Source: JAICMB01 sp963795935 (GTDB taxonomy: Bacteria > Acidobacteriota > Terriglobia > Bryobacterales > Bryobacteraceae). Taken from it: 64,000 nt of DNA. Below the pieces are notes generated by a model that made no database searches, was not told the origin of the DNA, and saw nothing but the letters and a program-made list of their open reading frames with translations. The stretch covers positions 1,522,900 through 1,586,899 of the forward strand of contig CAWCJO010000004.1 in NCBI GenBank assembly GCA_963795935.1, read 5' to 3'. This document shows positions 54,317 through 63,569 of this stretch, piece after piece; the stretch's first letter is position 1; every line of letters starts with the position of its first letter. Both the position numbers and the translations under genes were made by a program.

Positions 54317-55906
54317 TTATGGCATCTTCAGAACGTTCCGCCGGGTGAGAGGGGTGTCCTCCAGCACGCACCGGAACCCGAGCTTGTCTTGCGCATCCGA
54401 CGAATAGTTGCGAAAAGAAAGGCGGAGATGCTCCTTGGCGTCGCTATCGAACGAGCCTCCGCGCGCCACATGAGCTTTCCCCTCGGAGGGCCCTTGTGGG
54501 TCCACGGCTGGTGAAAGCGCGTAGTAGTCTGGGCTGTACCAATCGTTTATCCATTCCCACACGTTGCCCGCCATATCATACAAGTTAAATGCATTGGCAT
54601 CAAAGCTCTTGACGGGGGCGGTCCAATCGAAGATGTCGTTTCCTTGTTTACCGTAAAAATTGGCCTTGTCCCGACTATTCTCGCTGTTTAAGGGGTAAAT
54701 CTCGTTTTCTTTTCCGGCGCGGGCGCTGTACTCCCATTCGGCTTCGGTCGGCAACCGCCCGCCGGCCCACTTACAGTACGAATCCGCATCTTGCCAGGAC
54801 ACATTTACAATCGGTTCGCTGGTCGCCTTCCATCCTTTGTTAAAGTTTGGAGGCGCGGGCATTTTGGGCTTTGCGTTCCCTTGCCTGTTCTCCTCCACGT
54901 AGCGTTCATAAGCCGTCACATCGACCTCGGTGGTTGCCATCCAGAAATCTTTGCTGATTGTGACGGAATGCCGCGGCATCTCGTGTTTTTGGCAGCGGTG
55001 GTCGCCCGGTACGCAGCCCATCTGAAACTCGCCCGCGTGGATTAAAACGTAATCGAGGCGGTCGCGGTGATTTTGGAGAATAGTAACCTTCTGCTCGGGA
55101 GGATGAAAGAAAAAGGGACGCGTCACCGTGTCGCGAACATCCGGGATCTTGCCCGTGCGCGCCTCCACGTCCGCTCGCACGTGTCGAACGATCTCATCCA
55201 GAGAGATTCCAGGGGTCTTGGCGATATTCCCGGCAAGCGCGCGCGTAAACCAGCCGGGTCCCCCGTTCGGGCCGTCCGGAACGATCTGGTTGGCCGGTCC
55301 GGCGGATGCGAACAGCAGTTCCTTGATATCGGCATCTGGGGTTTTCAATCCCGGCCCCGTGATACCGGAGACAAGATCCAAATGGCGGGAAGCTTCGATC
55401 ATAAGGATCGTCAACCCTGCCTTACGATCTTCGAGTTCCTGGGCCAGGCGCCCAAACGGGTATGCTCTGCCCAGTATCGGGGACTTGTTTGCCACGTCAA
55501 AGTTGACGGGCAACATGAAATTGTCTTCATCGGTCTGCACGGCATAACCCGAGTAGTAAAACAAACACACGTCGCCCGGCCGGATGCCGGCGAGAAATTC
55601 TTGAACCGTCGATTCGCTGAAACCGGGAAGAGCGGCATCCTGAACGGCCGTCACTTTGAAACCGGCCCCGGTCAGCGCCAGCTTCATCAATTCGATTTCC
55701 TTCCGCGCCGCGGGGACCGCAGGCAGCTCTGAGTAGGCGGCGTTCCCAACGAGCAATGCATGCTTGCGGGGCTGACTTGGGACCGGACCCGAAGATTGGC
55801 CCAGCAACGCGGTCCCAGCCCCGAACAGCATGAAAATGGTTACCTGGGCTATAGTCGATTGCAACCCTTCGATATTACAACTGTTGGATTCGGCTTGGCA
55901 GGTCAC
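54317..55906 (-). CDS. Caspase-like (inactive) and FGE-sulfatase domain fusion protein
   Basis: 529 aa. A signal peptide or anchor (20-37), a caspase/peptidase C14 domain (about 46-265: KHALLVGNAAYSELPAVPAA) and an FGE-sulfatase domain (about 280-520: GEFQMG, SWQDADSYCKWAGGRLPTEA, GNVWEWINDWY, ARGGSFDSD, GFRCV). In active caspases the catalytic His is in YFSGHG and the Cys in DACR; here these read YYSGYA (Tyr121) and EASR (Ser173), so the protease is predicted dead. The FGE domain also lacks the Cys of true formylglycine-generating enzymes. It may be a binding or scaffold protein. Downstream of the anti-sigma-like gene on the same strand. Confidence 0.85.
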   Translation of the reverse strand: MTCQAESNSCNIEGLQSTIAQVTIFMLFGAGTALLGQSSGPVPSQPRKHALLVGNAAYSELPAVPAARKEIELMKLALTGAGFKVTAVQDAALPGFSESTVQEFLAGIRPGDVCLFYYSGYAVQTDEDNFMLPVNFDVANKSPILGRAYPFGRLAQELEDRKAGLTILMIEASRHLDLVSGITGPGLKTPDADIKELLFASAGPANQIVPDGPNGGPGWFTRALAGNIAKTPGISLDEIVRHVRADVEARTGKIPDVRDTVTRPFFFHPPEQKVTILQNHRDRLDYVLIHAGEFQMGCVPGDHRCQKHEMPRHSVTISKDFWMATTEVDVTAYERYVEENRQGNAKPKMPAPPNFNKGWKATSEPIVNVSWQDADSYCKWAGGRLPTEAEWEYSARAGKENEIYPLNSENSRDKANFYGKQGNDIFDWTAPVKSFDANAFNLYDMAGNVWEWINDWYSPDYYALSPAVDPQGPSEGKAHVARGGSFDSDAKEHLRLSFRNYSSDAQDKLGFRCVLEDTPLTRRNVLKMP

Positions 55907-55930
55907 GGGCCGGCATCGGCCCCGGACTTC

Positions 55931-57266
55931 TCAATTCCGCTTCTGACTCCATGTCAATGTGACGCTTGCGCTTGTTTCGGTGAATTGAAACGTAAAGCGG
56001 GACCAATGGTCCGCTTCGGAGGGCTGTTGGATGACGGTGTAACCAGCTGCGGGTAATATTGTGACCGGAACGCCGCCCGGCAGTTTGCCTTTGATTATTT
56101 TGCCTGGGAACGCCCGGCCATTGCAGACCATCACGCGATCCGTATGACCTCCAGGATTCGTCCAAATAATATCGCCATGTAATTCCGCCAATGCCGGCGA
56201 AATCAGATCGGGGAGGGGCCCGCAATCGGGCTCCGCCAGGCGGCGCGGGTGGTTGAATGAATGTCGCCGGAGGCACAACCGAGATCGCCGGCTGAACCGG
56301 CGTCCGTGTAACCTGCGCCGGAGGCGAACGCCTGTCGGCCTGCCCGGAAGCATGAGGCGCATTTACAGCCACATGAACCTGCACTCGTGAACTTTGGCGG
56401 GGTCCGGTAATAAAGACGTAACCGGAATACTTGCCCGCGGTCAACCGGGAAGCCTTCACTGAAACGCGGACCCTCGCTGGCGATTTGCCTTGAAGGCTGA
56501 TGCGTTGCGGGCTCGTGTGTAACCACGGATCGCTCGCCGATACCGTGAAATCGGCGCCGTATCCCGTAATGTTCAACCATTGGGGAGCGGAATGCGTCGC
56601 TCCTTGCCGGAAGGGGCCAAACGAGAGCTCGGGGGGCGACACGCCGATATTTTCATCTGCGACTTTGGGGGCAGGCGCGCCCACAGCGAGGCGAACCGGC
56701 ACTCGTGAACTTTGGTGAGGTCCGGCTATCGTGATATAGCCGGAGTACCGGCCGGCGGGCAAGCGGGAAGCGTCGACCGAAATGCGGATCATCGCCGGAG
56801 ACGTGGCTTTTTGCGGGTTCACATGCAACCACGGATCGTTTGTCCAGGCCGTGAAGTCCGCGACCTTTCCCGAGATTCCCGAGATATAAACCAATTGAGG
56901 CTCGGGATTCGCCGCCCCTTGCGCGAACCGCCCAAACGACAGGGAGGAGGGCGCGACGCGGAAGCTTTCTGGCCCCCGCCGGAAAAGGCGAGCGATTCCA
57001 AATGCGCCCGCTGTCGACAAAACAAGCGCGGCAGCGGCCCACGCCCACTCCAAGCGCCGCCGCGGGCGTGGACCACGGGCCGAATTCGGGTCCGGCATCA
57101 GCCGGCTTTCCGTCAATGCTTTCACATGCTGGAGTTGTTCGCGGCATCGCGGGCAATTCCTGAGATGCATCGCAATTTTTGGAGTCTCATCAGAAGGCAG
57201 CCCGCGGAGCAGGAACAAATCCAGCTGGTGTTCAGAAGGGTGCGGCGAAAGAGCTTCTCCGTTCAT
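55931..57266 (-). pseudogene. Zinc-finger anti-sigma-like protein with BACON-type repeats, frameshifted
   Basis: The first frame begins MNGEALSPHPSEHQLDLFLL and has a zinc site HLRNCPRC (His34, Cys38, Cys41), a transmembrane helix (about 75-95) and two homologous beta-sandwich repeats (about 100-190 and 205-300) with SRLPAGRYSGYITI and SRLTAGKYSGYVFI. Near 56240 the frame changes; the continuing frame carries a plausible C-terminal domain (ISPALAELHGDIIWTNPGG, GKIIKGKLPGGVPVTIL) to 55931. The 1336-base span is 3n+1. No ECF sigma factor gene is next to it, so the role in sigma control is open. Confidence 0.7.
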
Positions 57267-57277
57267 TTACTTGCGTG

Positions 57278-57508
57278 CTAAGACATTATTGTGGTGCGAA
57301 AACGGGTTTCGTTCCGCTCGGTTCCCAGACTCCGCCCGATTCGCCAGAGGAATGGCTCTCGGAAAAGCCCGTCGCAAGCGCAAAGGATCTCCCAGACGCC
57401 GTTCTCCCCGATCAGGAGATGGACCTCGCCGCCGTCACTGGCGAGGCCTCCGCGGCTCAACGTGCCGCCGCCGAATCGTTTTTCGATTTCCTTTAGATTG
57501 AAGAGCAC
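57278..57508 (-). pseudogene. Possible remnant of a sugar ABC transporter ATPase
   Basis: A short frame contains KEIEKRFGGG and, after a gap, GGEVHLLIGENG, which resembles the start and Walker A lead-in of sugar-importer ATPases. The following residues do not continue the Walker A motif. Chance resemblance is possible. Confidence 0.3.
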
Positions 57509-57553
57509 TGAGCAAGGCGATTATAGCGTGCGGCCCGCAATGGCGCCCCGCTG

Positions 57554-57598
57554 ACTCTTGTCTCATGCAAAATGAGCCTGAACCGAGGCCCGGATTCT
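57554..57598 (+). repeat. Left 45-bp inverted repeat
   Basis: Partner of 60095-60139. Similarity weakens but continues a little further inside (CAAAATG after the GGATTCT block on both sides). Confidence 0.8.
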
Positions 57599-57702
57599 GC
57601 AAAATGGGTCTGAAGGGCTGGCGGCGCACCGGTGGCGGCATCATGGCCCCGACTACCCCGCTCCGCTGGCAGTAGAATGCAAAAGGTGAACTGGAGGCGA
57701 TC

Positions 57703-58641
57703 ATGAGTGAGTCTCGCCGCGAATTCTGGAAGCGGCTGCCGCTGATGGCGGTTTCGGCCGGAGTGTTTCAGAACGCTCAAGCGCAGGACGGTAAACGTCC
57801 GAACCTTCGATTTCCGATTAGGCCGATCGACCGCCTTGCCGTTACTTCCTATCCGTTTCGGGCCTACATTGTAAGCGCTACAAACCGGGCCAGGGATAAT
57901 AGCAAACCGGGCATGGACCTAAAGGAATTTCCTGGCATGATCGCCAAAGAGTTTGGAGTTTATAATATTAACCCACTAGGCGATCACTTCGCGTCGACCG
58001 ATCCCACCTATATCGACTCTTTGCGGACGGCCATTGAAAACGCCAATTCACATATCGTCGATCTCGGCCTGTCGTCGGGAAGGTTTTACGACCCGGAAGC
58101 ATCCGAACGCGCGCGTGGAATCGACTATGGCCGAAAATGGATTGATATCGCGGTCCAAATTGGATCGCCCAGCGTTCGACAACATATTGGTGGGCGGCAG
58201 GGGACCAAGCCCGATGTTACATTGGCCGCGGATAGCCTGGGGCAACTGTCGGAATATGGCTCGAAACGGAACGTAGTGGTCAATCTGGAAAACGACAGCC
58301 CTGGAGCGGAAGACCCGTTTTTCATTCTAGAGATCATCCAGAAAGTTAATAGCCCTTATCTTCGCGCCTTGCCCGATTTCGGCAATTCACGACGGGCCTA
58401 CAGTTCGGAAGAGAATGAACGGGCCTTGACCGGCCTTTTTAAGAATGCTTTTAACATGTCGCACGTGAAGCATTTCATTAAATCGCGAACTGGGCAGGAG
58501 CAAACCATCGACGTCGGAAGGATCTTCAATATTGCCAAGGCGGACGCCTATAAGGGATATTTTTCCATGGAAACAGGGGACTCCGAGCCGTATCAAGGTA
58601 CCAAGGAACTGGTTCAACTGAGCTTGAAGTACCTGACGTGA
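57703..58641 (+). CDS. Tat-exported sugar isomerase/epimerase-like TIM-barrel protein
   Basis: 312 aa with a Tat-like leader (SRREFWKRLPLMAVSAGVFQ) after a clear GGAGG ribosome site. The body matches the xylose isomerase-like TIM-barrel family (AP endonuclease 2 superfamily): LAVTSYPFRAY, WIDIAVQIGSPSVRQHIGG, VVVNLENDSPGAEDP, RALPDFGNSR and KGYFSMETGDSEPYQG, with the Glu, Asp, His and Glu positions that usually bind metal. Substrate unknown. It is the only complete large gene in the inverted-repeat-bounded block. Confidence 0.8.
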   Translation: MSESRREFWKRLPLMAVSAGVFQNAQAQDGKRPNLRFPIRPIDRLAVTSYPFRAYIVSATNRARDNSKPGMDLKEFPGMIAKEFGVYNINPLGDHFASTDPTYIDSLRTAIENANSHIVDLGLSSGRFYDPEASERARGIDYGRKWIDIAVQIGSPSVRQHIGGRQGTKPDVTLAADSLGQLSEYGSKRNVVVNLENDSPGAEDPFFILEIIQKVNSPYLRALPDFGNSRRAYSSEENERALTGLFKNAFNMSHVKHFIKSRTGQEQTIDVGRIFNIAKADAYKGYFSMETGDSEPYQGTKELVQLSLKYLT

Positions 58642-58649
58642 TATGGTCG

Positions 58650-59286
58650 GATCGAGATCCATCGTTACTCGCGATTCTTCTCGCTCGCTATCGGGGTATC
58701 GCGATCATGTGAAGGCCGGACTTGCGCGAGACCTCTTCGAGAAAGCGAATGTCGCGCCAGACACCGGCCAACGTTTTTTCCCGCCAATTTCGCATGTATC
58801 GATGCCTGCGCGCACGATTGAAGGGCTTGCCGAGTTCTTCAAAAAAGAAATTGGGCAGGGTGTTGACGGCCCGGCATCAAAGCAGGTGTGATCAAGATAG
58901 GGGTCATAACAAAGGACGTGGCCGCCCTTGAAGAAATAGGTTTGCGGGCGGCGGCATCATAGGTGGTCAGATCGACGATGGTGCTGAGGCCTGCAGCTCG
59001 TACAAGCTTGAGTTTTTCGACGGCTTTAGCGACAAATTCTGCTCTGCCACTCCAGGCCTTCCGCCATTTGTTCAAACAGTATGGCCCATCGGCAATGTAC
59101 TCGTGCGTGAGAGTGAAACCCAGTTTCGCCGCATCGAGCGGTCCTAGCACCGTTTGAGCGATACCGGTGTGGCCCGGCAGCCCATTTACACCTGCGGCTT
59201 GCGAGACGCCGCCAACCGGCCGGAAATATTGCCGCCCCGATACCGGTTGCAACCGTTCCTTTTAAAAATTTCCGCCGGTTCGTCAT
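58650..59286 (-). pseudogene. Decayed phosphotriesterase-like amidohydrolase gene
   Basis: It starts at 59286 with MTNRRKFLKGTVATGIGAAI (Tat-like), then changes frame to TVLGPLDAAKLGFTLTHEYI, EFVAKAVEKLKLVRAAGLST and IVDLTTYDAAARKP, typical of the phosphotriesterase family, and then degenerates. Further minus-strand coding-like sequence (LPNFFFEELGKPFNRARRHR) lies in another frame near 58690-58850. Several frame changes; not functional. Confidence 0.6.
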
Positions 59287-59486
59287 GCTAAGATCGCAGC
59301 CTTGGTCATAGGATCTACCCTCGTGGCACGCCGAGCGGGAATGTATCCGGCCAGGAGGGCCACGGCCGATAGAACACCAGCTGTCAAAACCATTGTCGTT
59401 GTGTCGCGCGGCGCGAGGCCATACGATGTTTGTTGGAGTAGGCGCGTGGCGGCGAGCGAAATCAAGATTCCAGCGACCACGCGCCA
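59283..59486 (-). pseudogene. C-terminal fragment of a MacB/FtsX-like ABC permease
   Basis: About 67 residues: VVAGILISLAATRLLQQTSY, GLAPRDTTTMVL and ALLAGYIPARRATRVDPM, the familiar end of MacB-type permeases with its last transmembrane helix. No upstream part is present. It overlaps the start of the phosphotriesterase pseudogene. Confidence 0.75.
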
Positions 59487-59502
59487 GCCAACACTGCAAA
59501 CG

Positions 59503-60018
59503 TCACATCGGCGGCTTGACGTTGCGATATTCGTAACGCGCGGAGAAGTGACTCTTGCCCCCTTGCAAGTCGGTCTCTGAGCGCAGCGGCAGCCCATTCG
59601 TCTTGGAAATCCAGGTCTTAGAATCGGACGTGGACTTGGATGATACTTCATGCACACTGTATACCGCCGCCATTTCACCGTTTACCGGCTCATCTTTCAT
59701 ATACCGGCACGTCGTCTTGTTATTCTGCCGGTTCTTTTCCGCAATCTCCTTGATCTCCTTGGTCGTCGATCCGGCACTCCATTTTCCGTCGTACTTTGCA
59801 TAGACCAAGCCGCCGGCGTAGATCGACTCTCCGGTTTGGGGTTTGCCGCTTACATCCATAGTGATATATGCGTGAGTGGGGGTGTCGAAGACCTTGATCG
59901 TGGCGTCCAAAACCAATTTGCAGTCGTCTTGAGCCGCCAGAGGCATCGCGGCAATCAGTAGATGTCCGAATGCGCAGCCAGCCATACCGCAGAGTAATCT
60001 ATTCCGTGCCGTTTCCAT
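59503..60018 (-). CDS. Secreted hypothetical protein
   Basis: 171 aa from METARNRLLCGMAGCAFGHL, with a signal peptide ending MPLAAQ. The mature part (FDTPTHAYITMDVSGKPQTG, SKTWISKTNGLPLRSETDLQ, FSARYEYRNVKPPM) resembles small periplasmic proteins of the LolA/DUF4412 type built around a single beta-sheet; this is a weak match. It lies at the right end of the inverted-repeat-bounded block. An earlier start (60036) is possible. Confidence 0.55.
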   Translation of the reverse strand: METARNRLLCGMAGCAFGHLLIAAMPLAAQDDCKLVLDATIKVFDTPTHAYITMDVSGKPQTGESIYAGGLVYAKYDGKWSAGSTTKEIKEIAEKNRQNNKTTCRYMKDEPVNGEMAAVYSVHEVSSKSTSDSKTWISKTNGLPLRSETDLQGGKSHFSARYEYRNVKPPM

Positions 60019-60094
60019 GAACCTGAGTCCTCGCATCCATAGTACGCCTGATTCCGCCGAAGGCGAACGCTTGTTCCGAAGGAACATTTTGTAG

Positions 60095-60139
60095 GAGAAT
60101 CCGATCCCCGGCTCAGGCTCATCTTGCATGAGACAAGAG
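60095..60139 (-). repeat. Right 45-bp inverted repeat
   Basis: Partner of 57554-57598; on the minus strand it begins ACTCTTGTCTCATGCAAGAT. Confidence 0.8.
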
Positions 60140-60286
60140 TGAGGGTAGCACGGCACGGAGTCGATTCTTCAAGGAATAGCCGGCGGAACTCATCGTAGAC
60201 GATGGGGAGGGCGCGTTCTTTCCGGCGCGTCCTAATAGCTTGGGCTGGGCCCGAATGACCGCGAACCGAACTTCGCGAGCCTGCTC

Positions 60287-60290
60287 CTAG
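60287..60290. repeat. CTAG target-site duplication, left of the first IS
   Basis: CTAG here and again at 62157-62160 directly flank the inverted repeats of the first IS. A 4-bp YTAR duplication is what IS701-family elements make. The 62157 copy is shared with the second element. Confidence 0.8.
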
Positions 60291-60333
60291 TACTACTGTG
60301 TTATAAACAAACAATCTGATGTAGAATTGTTTT

Positions 60334-61647
60334 GTGGGCAAAGGAACCGCGCCAGGCCCACAACAGAAACGCTTTGCGGCATACATGGAAGGCCTGGCGC
60401 AAGCCGCAGGGCATGCTGATCGTGCTGTTCCGCTGAAGAACTACTGCACCGGTTTGCTTTTGCCGGGAGAGCGCAAGAGCGTAGAACCGATGGCCGCGCG
60501 ACTAGCCCCGGGCAACGTTCGGCGCATGCATCAGTCGCTGCATCATGTGGTCGCGGATGCGCCCTGGAGCGATGCAGCGATTCTGCGGCAAGTGCGCCGC
60601 GCCGTCCTCCCCGCCATGCAAAAGCAGGGGCCGGTGGTGTGCTGGATTGTGGACGACACTGGGTTTCCGAAAAAAGGGAGCCATTCGGTGGGGGTTGCGC
60701 GGCAGTATTGCGGGCAAGTGGGCAAGCAGGATAACTGCCGTGTGGCGGTCAGCCTATCGGTGGCCACCTGGTCCTCCAGCCTGCCGATTGCATACTCCTT
60801 ATATCTGCCAGAGGTCTGGGCCAACGACAAACAGCGTAGAAAACAAGCCGGCATTCCCAAAGAGGTTCAGTTTCAAACCAAACCGCAGATTGCTTTAGGG
60901 CAGATCCGCGCGGCCGTGGAGGAGAAGGTTCCCAGAGGCGTCGTGGTGGCGGATGCCGGCTACGGCGTGGATGGCGCATTCCGCTGCGGCCTCACCGAGC
61001 TGGGGCTGGAATATGTGGTGGGTGTGCAATCTTCAACCACGGTCTGGAAACCGGGTATGAACCCGCTTCCACCGTTGCCGCGCAAGCGGCTGGGCCGGCC
61101 ACCTCGCTTGTTGCGCCGCGACCCGGAGCATCAGCCGGTATCAGTGAAACAACTGGCGCTCTCGCTACCAGCGGACGCATGGCACGCGGTTACATGGCGG
61201 CAAGGCACGCGTCGCAAACTCCGCTCCCGCTTTGCCGCGGTGCGAGTCCGGCCCGCACACCGCGATTATTGGCAGGCCGAACCGCATGCGGAAGAATGGC
61301 TGCTCATCGAATGGCCGAAAGGAGAAGCCGAGCCGGCCAAATACTGGTTATCGACGCTGACCGCGCGAACCAAACTGAAGCAACTCGTCGCGATTGCCAA
61401 ACAGCGCTGGATTATCGAGCGGGACTACCAGGAACTGAAACAGGAACTCGGACTCGGCCACTACGAAGGCAGAGGATGGCGCGGCTTTCATCACCACGCC
61501 ACGCTGTGCATTGCCTCGTATGGGTTCCTTGCCGCCGAGCGGAACCGTTTTTCCCCCTCAGCGCGCGCCGGCGCTCTGGGACTATCTGCCCCCGAACTCC
61601 CGCCGGACTTCCGGCCGCGGGGCTCGCATCCGATCCGAGCGGCATAA
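60334..61647 (+). CDS. IS701 family transposase
   Basis: 437 aa DDE transposase from a GTG start. The acidic residues are expected in WIVDDTGFPKKG (Asp107/108), VVADAGYG (Asp207) and the C-terminal block RDYQELKQELGLGHYEGRGW with its Glu, followed by FHHHATLCIA. Length and motif order fit IS701/IS4-type enzymes. All blocks are in one frame, unlike the second copy next door. It cuts and pastes the element into YTAR sites. Confidence 0.9.
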   Translation: MGKGTAPGPQQKRFAAYMEGLAQAAGHADRAVPLKNYCTGLLLPGERKSVEPMAARLAPGNVRRMHQSLHHVVADAPWSDAAILRQVRRAVLPAMQKQGPVVCWIVDDTGFPKKGSHSVGVARQYCGQVGKQDNCRVAVSLSVATWSSSLPIAYSLYLPEVWANDKQRRKQAGIPKEVQFQTKPQIALGQIRAAVEEKVPRGVVVADAGYGVDGAFRCGLTELGLEYVVGVQSSTTVWKPGMNPLPPLPRKRLGRPPRLLRRDPEHQPVSVKQLALSLPADAWHAVTWRQGTRRKLRSRFAAVRVRPAHRDYWQAEPHAEEWLLIEWPKGEAEPAKYWLSTLTARTKLKQLVAIAKQRWIIERDYQELKQELGLGHYEGRGWRGFHHHATLCIASYGFLAAERNRFSPSARAGALGLSAPELPPDFRPRGSHPIRAA

Positions 61648-61707
61648 TCCACTGTCGATAACAACGCTCCGAATCATGCTCGCCCGCCATCTGCTCGGGT
61701 GTCTCCC

Positions 61708-62100
61708 TCAGTGCCCGTTTTGTGGATCGCGTTCGGGGTAGTCTTCCGCATCCACATCCACATCGGTGACGCAGGTTTGTGGGCGGGAATGGTTGGCAGC
61801 GGTACGCCATGTACCGCTTTCGAGCAAAGTGACCTTTCTGAGTTTCTCCAGCGCGATGCAGCGCCAGTTTGCCGGCGAGCCAATTGGTTCCAGTCCGCTG
61901 CCGCTCTCTCCCCCATACTGATAACAGAGCACCCGTAACTGCCCGGCGCTGTTGCGCCCCAGCCGATGCGGGCAAAGCAGCCGCTGGCGGCCTCCATACA
62001 GTGCGGCGATGGGGCGTCTGGCCGTGACTGCGGTCCGCACCAGCGCATAGATATCCTCCACGGTCTGAATCTTCGCCTCGACAACGCCCATCCTCTCCAC
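61708..62100 (-). CDS. IS-encoded accessory protein
   Basis: 130 aa, convergent with the transposase and starting 56 bases inside the right end. It reads MERMGVVEAKIQTVEDIYAL, VTARRPIAALYGGRQRLLC, PHRLGRNSAGQLRVLCYQYG and ends DAEDYPERDPQNGH. The arrangement suggests a WYL-like ligand-sensing fold, but I am unsure. A decayed homologue lies at the same place in the second copy, so the frame belongs to the element. It might regulate transposition. Confidence 0.55.
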   Translation of the reverse strand: MERMGVVEAKIQTVEDIYALVRTAVTARRPIAALYGGRQRLLCPHRLGRNSAGQLRVLCYQYGGESGSGLEPIGSPANWRCIALEKLRKVTLLESGTWRTAANHSRPQTCVTDVDVDAEDYPERDPQNGH

Positions 62101-62204
62101 CCTACCCGTTCATGGGCGGATCTTCAAGCAGGTCAATTGTTTATAACACAGTAGTACTAGTACTACTGTGTTATAAACAAAACAATTTGATGTAGAATTG
62201 TTTC

Positions 62205-63504
62205 GTGGGCAAACTTCCGCGCCAGGCCCACAACAAAAACGCTTTGCGGCATATCTCGAAGGCCTGGCGCAAGCCGCAGGGCACGCTGACCGGATCGATC
62301 CGCTGAAGTCCTACTGCAAGGGGCTGTTGCTTCCTGGCGAGCGCAAGAGCGTCGAGCCGATGGCCGCGCGCCTGGCTCCCGACAACGTTCGGCGAATGCA
62401 TCAGTCGCTGCATCATCTGGTCGCCGATGCTCCCTGGAGCGACGAAGAGCTGCTGGCGCAGGTGCGCCGTGCGGTTCTCCCGGCAATGCAAAAGCAGGGT
62501 TCCGTCGTGAGCTTGGATCATAGACGATACCGGGTTTCCCAAAAAGGGAAACATTCGGTTGGGGTCGCGCACCAGTACTGCGGCCAATTGGGGAAGCAAG
62601 AGAACTGCCAGGTGGCGGTGAGTCTGTCGGTGGCCACTTGGAACTCCAGCCTTCCCATTGCCTACTCGCCTGTATCTGCCCGAGGAGTGGGCCAAGGATC
62701 AAGGGAGCGGAAAAAGGCCGGCGTTCCTGAAGAGATTCAGTTTCAAACCAAACCCCAAATCGCTCTGGACCAGATTCGCGCGGCCGTGGAGAGAGGGGCC
62801 GGGGCGTCGTGTTGGCGGATGCCGCCTACGGAGGAATGACGCATTTCGCGCCGGGGTCACTGAACTGAATCTGCTATATGTAGTGGGCGTGCAATCCTCC
62901 ATGACAGTTTGGGAACCAGGTAAACCGCTCCACCCTTGCCGCCAAGCGACCGGGCCGTCCACCGAGATTGCTGCGCCGGGACCCAACATCAGCCCGTTTC
63001 GGTGAAACAATTGGCGCCCGCGCTGCCAGCTTCAGCCTGGAAGGATGTCACGTGGCGCCAAGGTACGATAGCAAACTTGCGCTCCCGCTTTGCCGCGGTG
63101 CGAGTACGCCCCGCCCACCGCGACTACTGGAAGGCCGAACCGTATGCCGAAGAATGGTTACTCATCGAGTGGCCGAAAGGAGAAGCCGAGCCCACCAAGT
63201 ACTGGATATCGACACTGCCGCGCGAACCAAACTCAAGCCCTGGTCAAGATGGCCAAACATCGCTGGATTATTGAGCGCGACTATGAGGAACTGAAGCAGG
63301 AACTAGGACTTGGGCCACTATGAAGGCCGAGGCTGGCGCGGTTTTCATCATCACGCCACACTCTGCATTGCAGCTTATGGGTTCCTGGTAGCCGAGCGGA
63401 ACCGTTTTTCCCCCTCAGCCCACGCCGGAAATCTTGGATTATCAGCCCCCCAGCGGCCGCCGGACTTCCAGCCGCGGGGATCGCGTTCGCCCCGAACGCC
63501 ATAA
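62205..63504 (+). pseudogene. IS701 family transposase, multiple frameshifts
   Basis: Same start (GTG at 62205) and order of blocks as the intact copy, but spread over all three frames: QQKRFAAYLEGLAQAAGHAD, then the site of WIVDDTG disrupted to VVSLDHRRYRV, then QFQTKPQIALDQIRAAVE, a shift, LRSRFAAVRVRPAHRDYW, and finally GHYEGRGWRGFHHH. At least five frame changes. It cannot make a transposase; its ends could still be used by the intact neighbour. Confidence 0.85.
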
Positions 63505-63569
63505 TCCGCACTCCATCTCCACGATCCGCATCACGATTGCACGCTACCTGCTCAGGAACTCCCTCACTG

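Larger units (their letters stand above)
57554..60139. mobile_element. Block bounded by 45-bp inverted repeats, no transposase
   Basis: The 45 bases at 57554-57598 match the reverse complement of 60095-60139 at 40 positions; both begin ACTCTTGTCTCATGCAA at the outer edge and point inward. The left end also shows a short internal echo (GCAAAATGAGCCTGAA, then GCAAAATGGGTCTGAA), as multi-site transposase-binding ends do. Inside are one intact gene, a pseudogene, a permease fragment and one small gene. No transposase is present, so it would be a non-autonomous element or a relic. Confidence 0.6.
60291..62156 (+). mobile_element. IS701-type insertion sequence, intact copy
   Basis: 1866 bp. The ends begin TACTACTGTGTTATAAACAA, exactly repeated in inverted form at the right end. 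It carries an intact transposase (60334-61647) and a convergent accessory frame (61708-62100). Flanked by CTAG on both sides. Probably still active. Confidence 0.9.
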
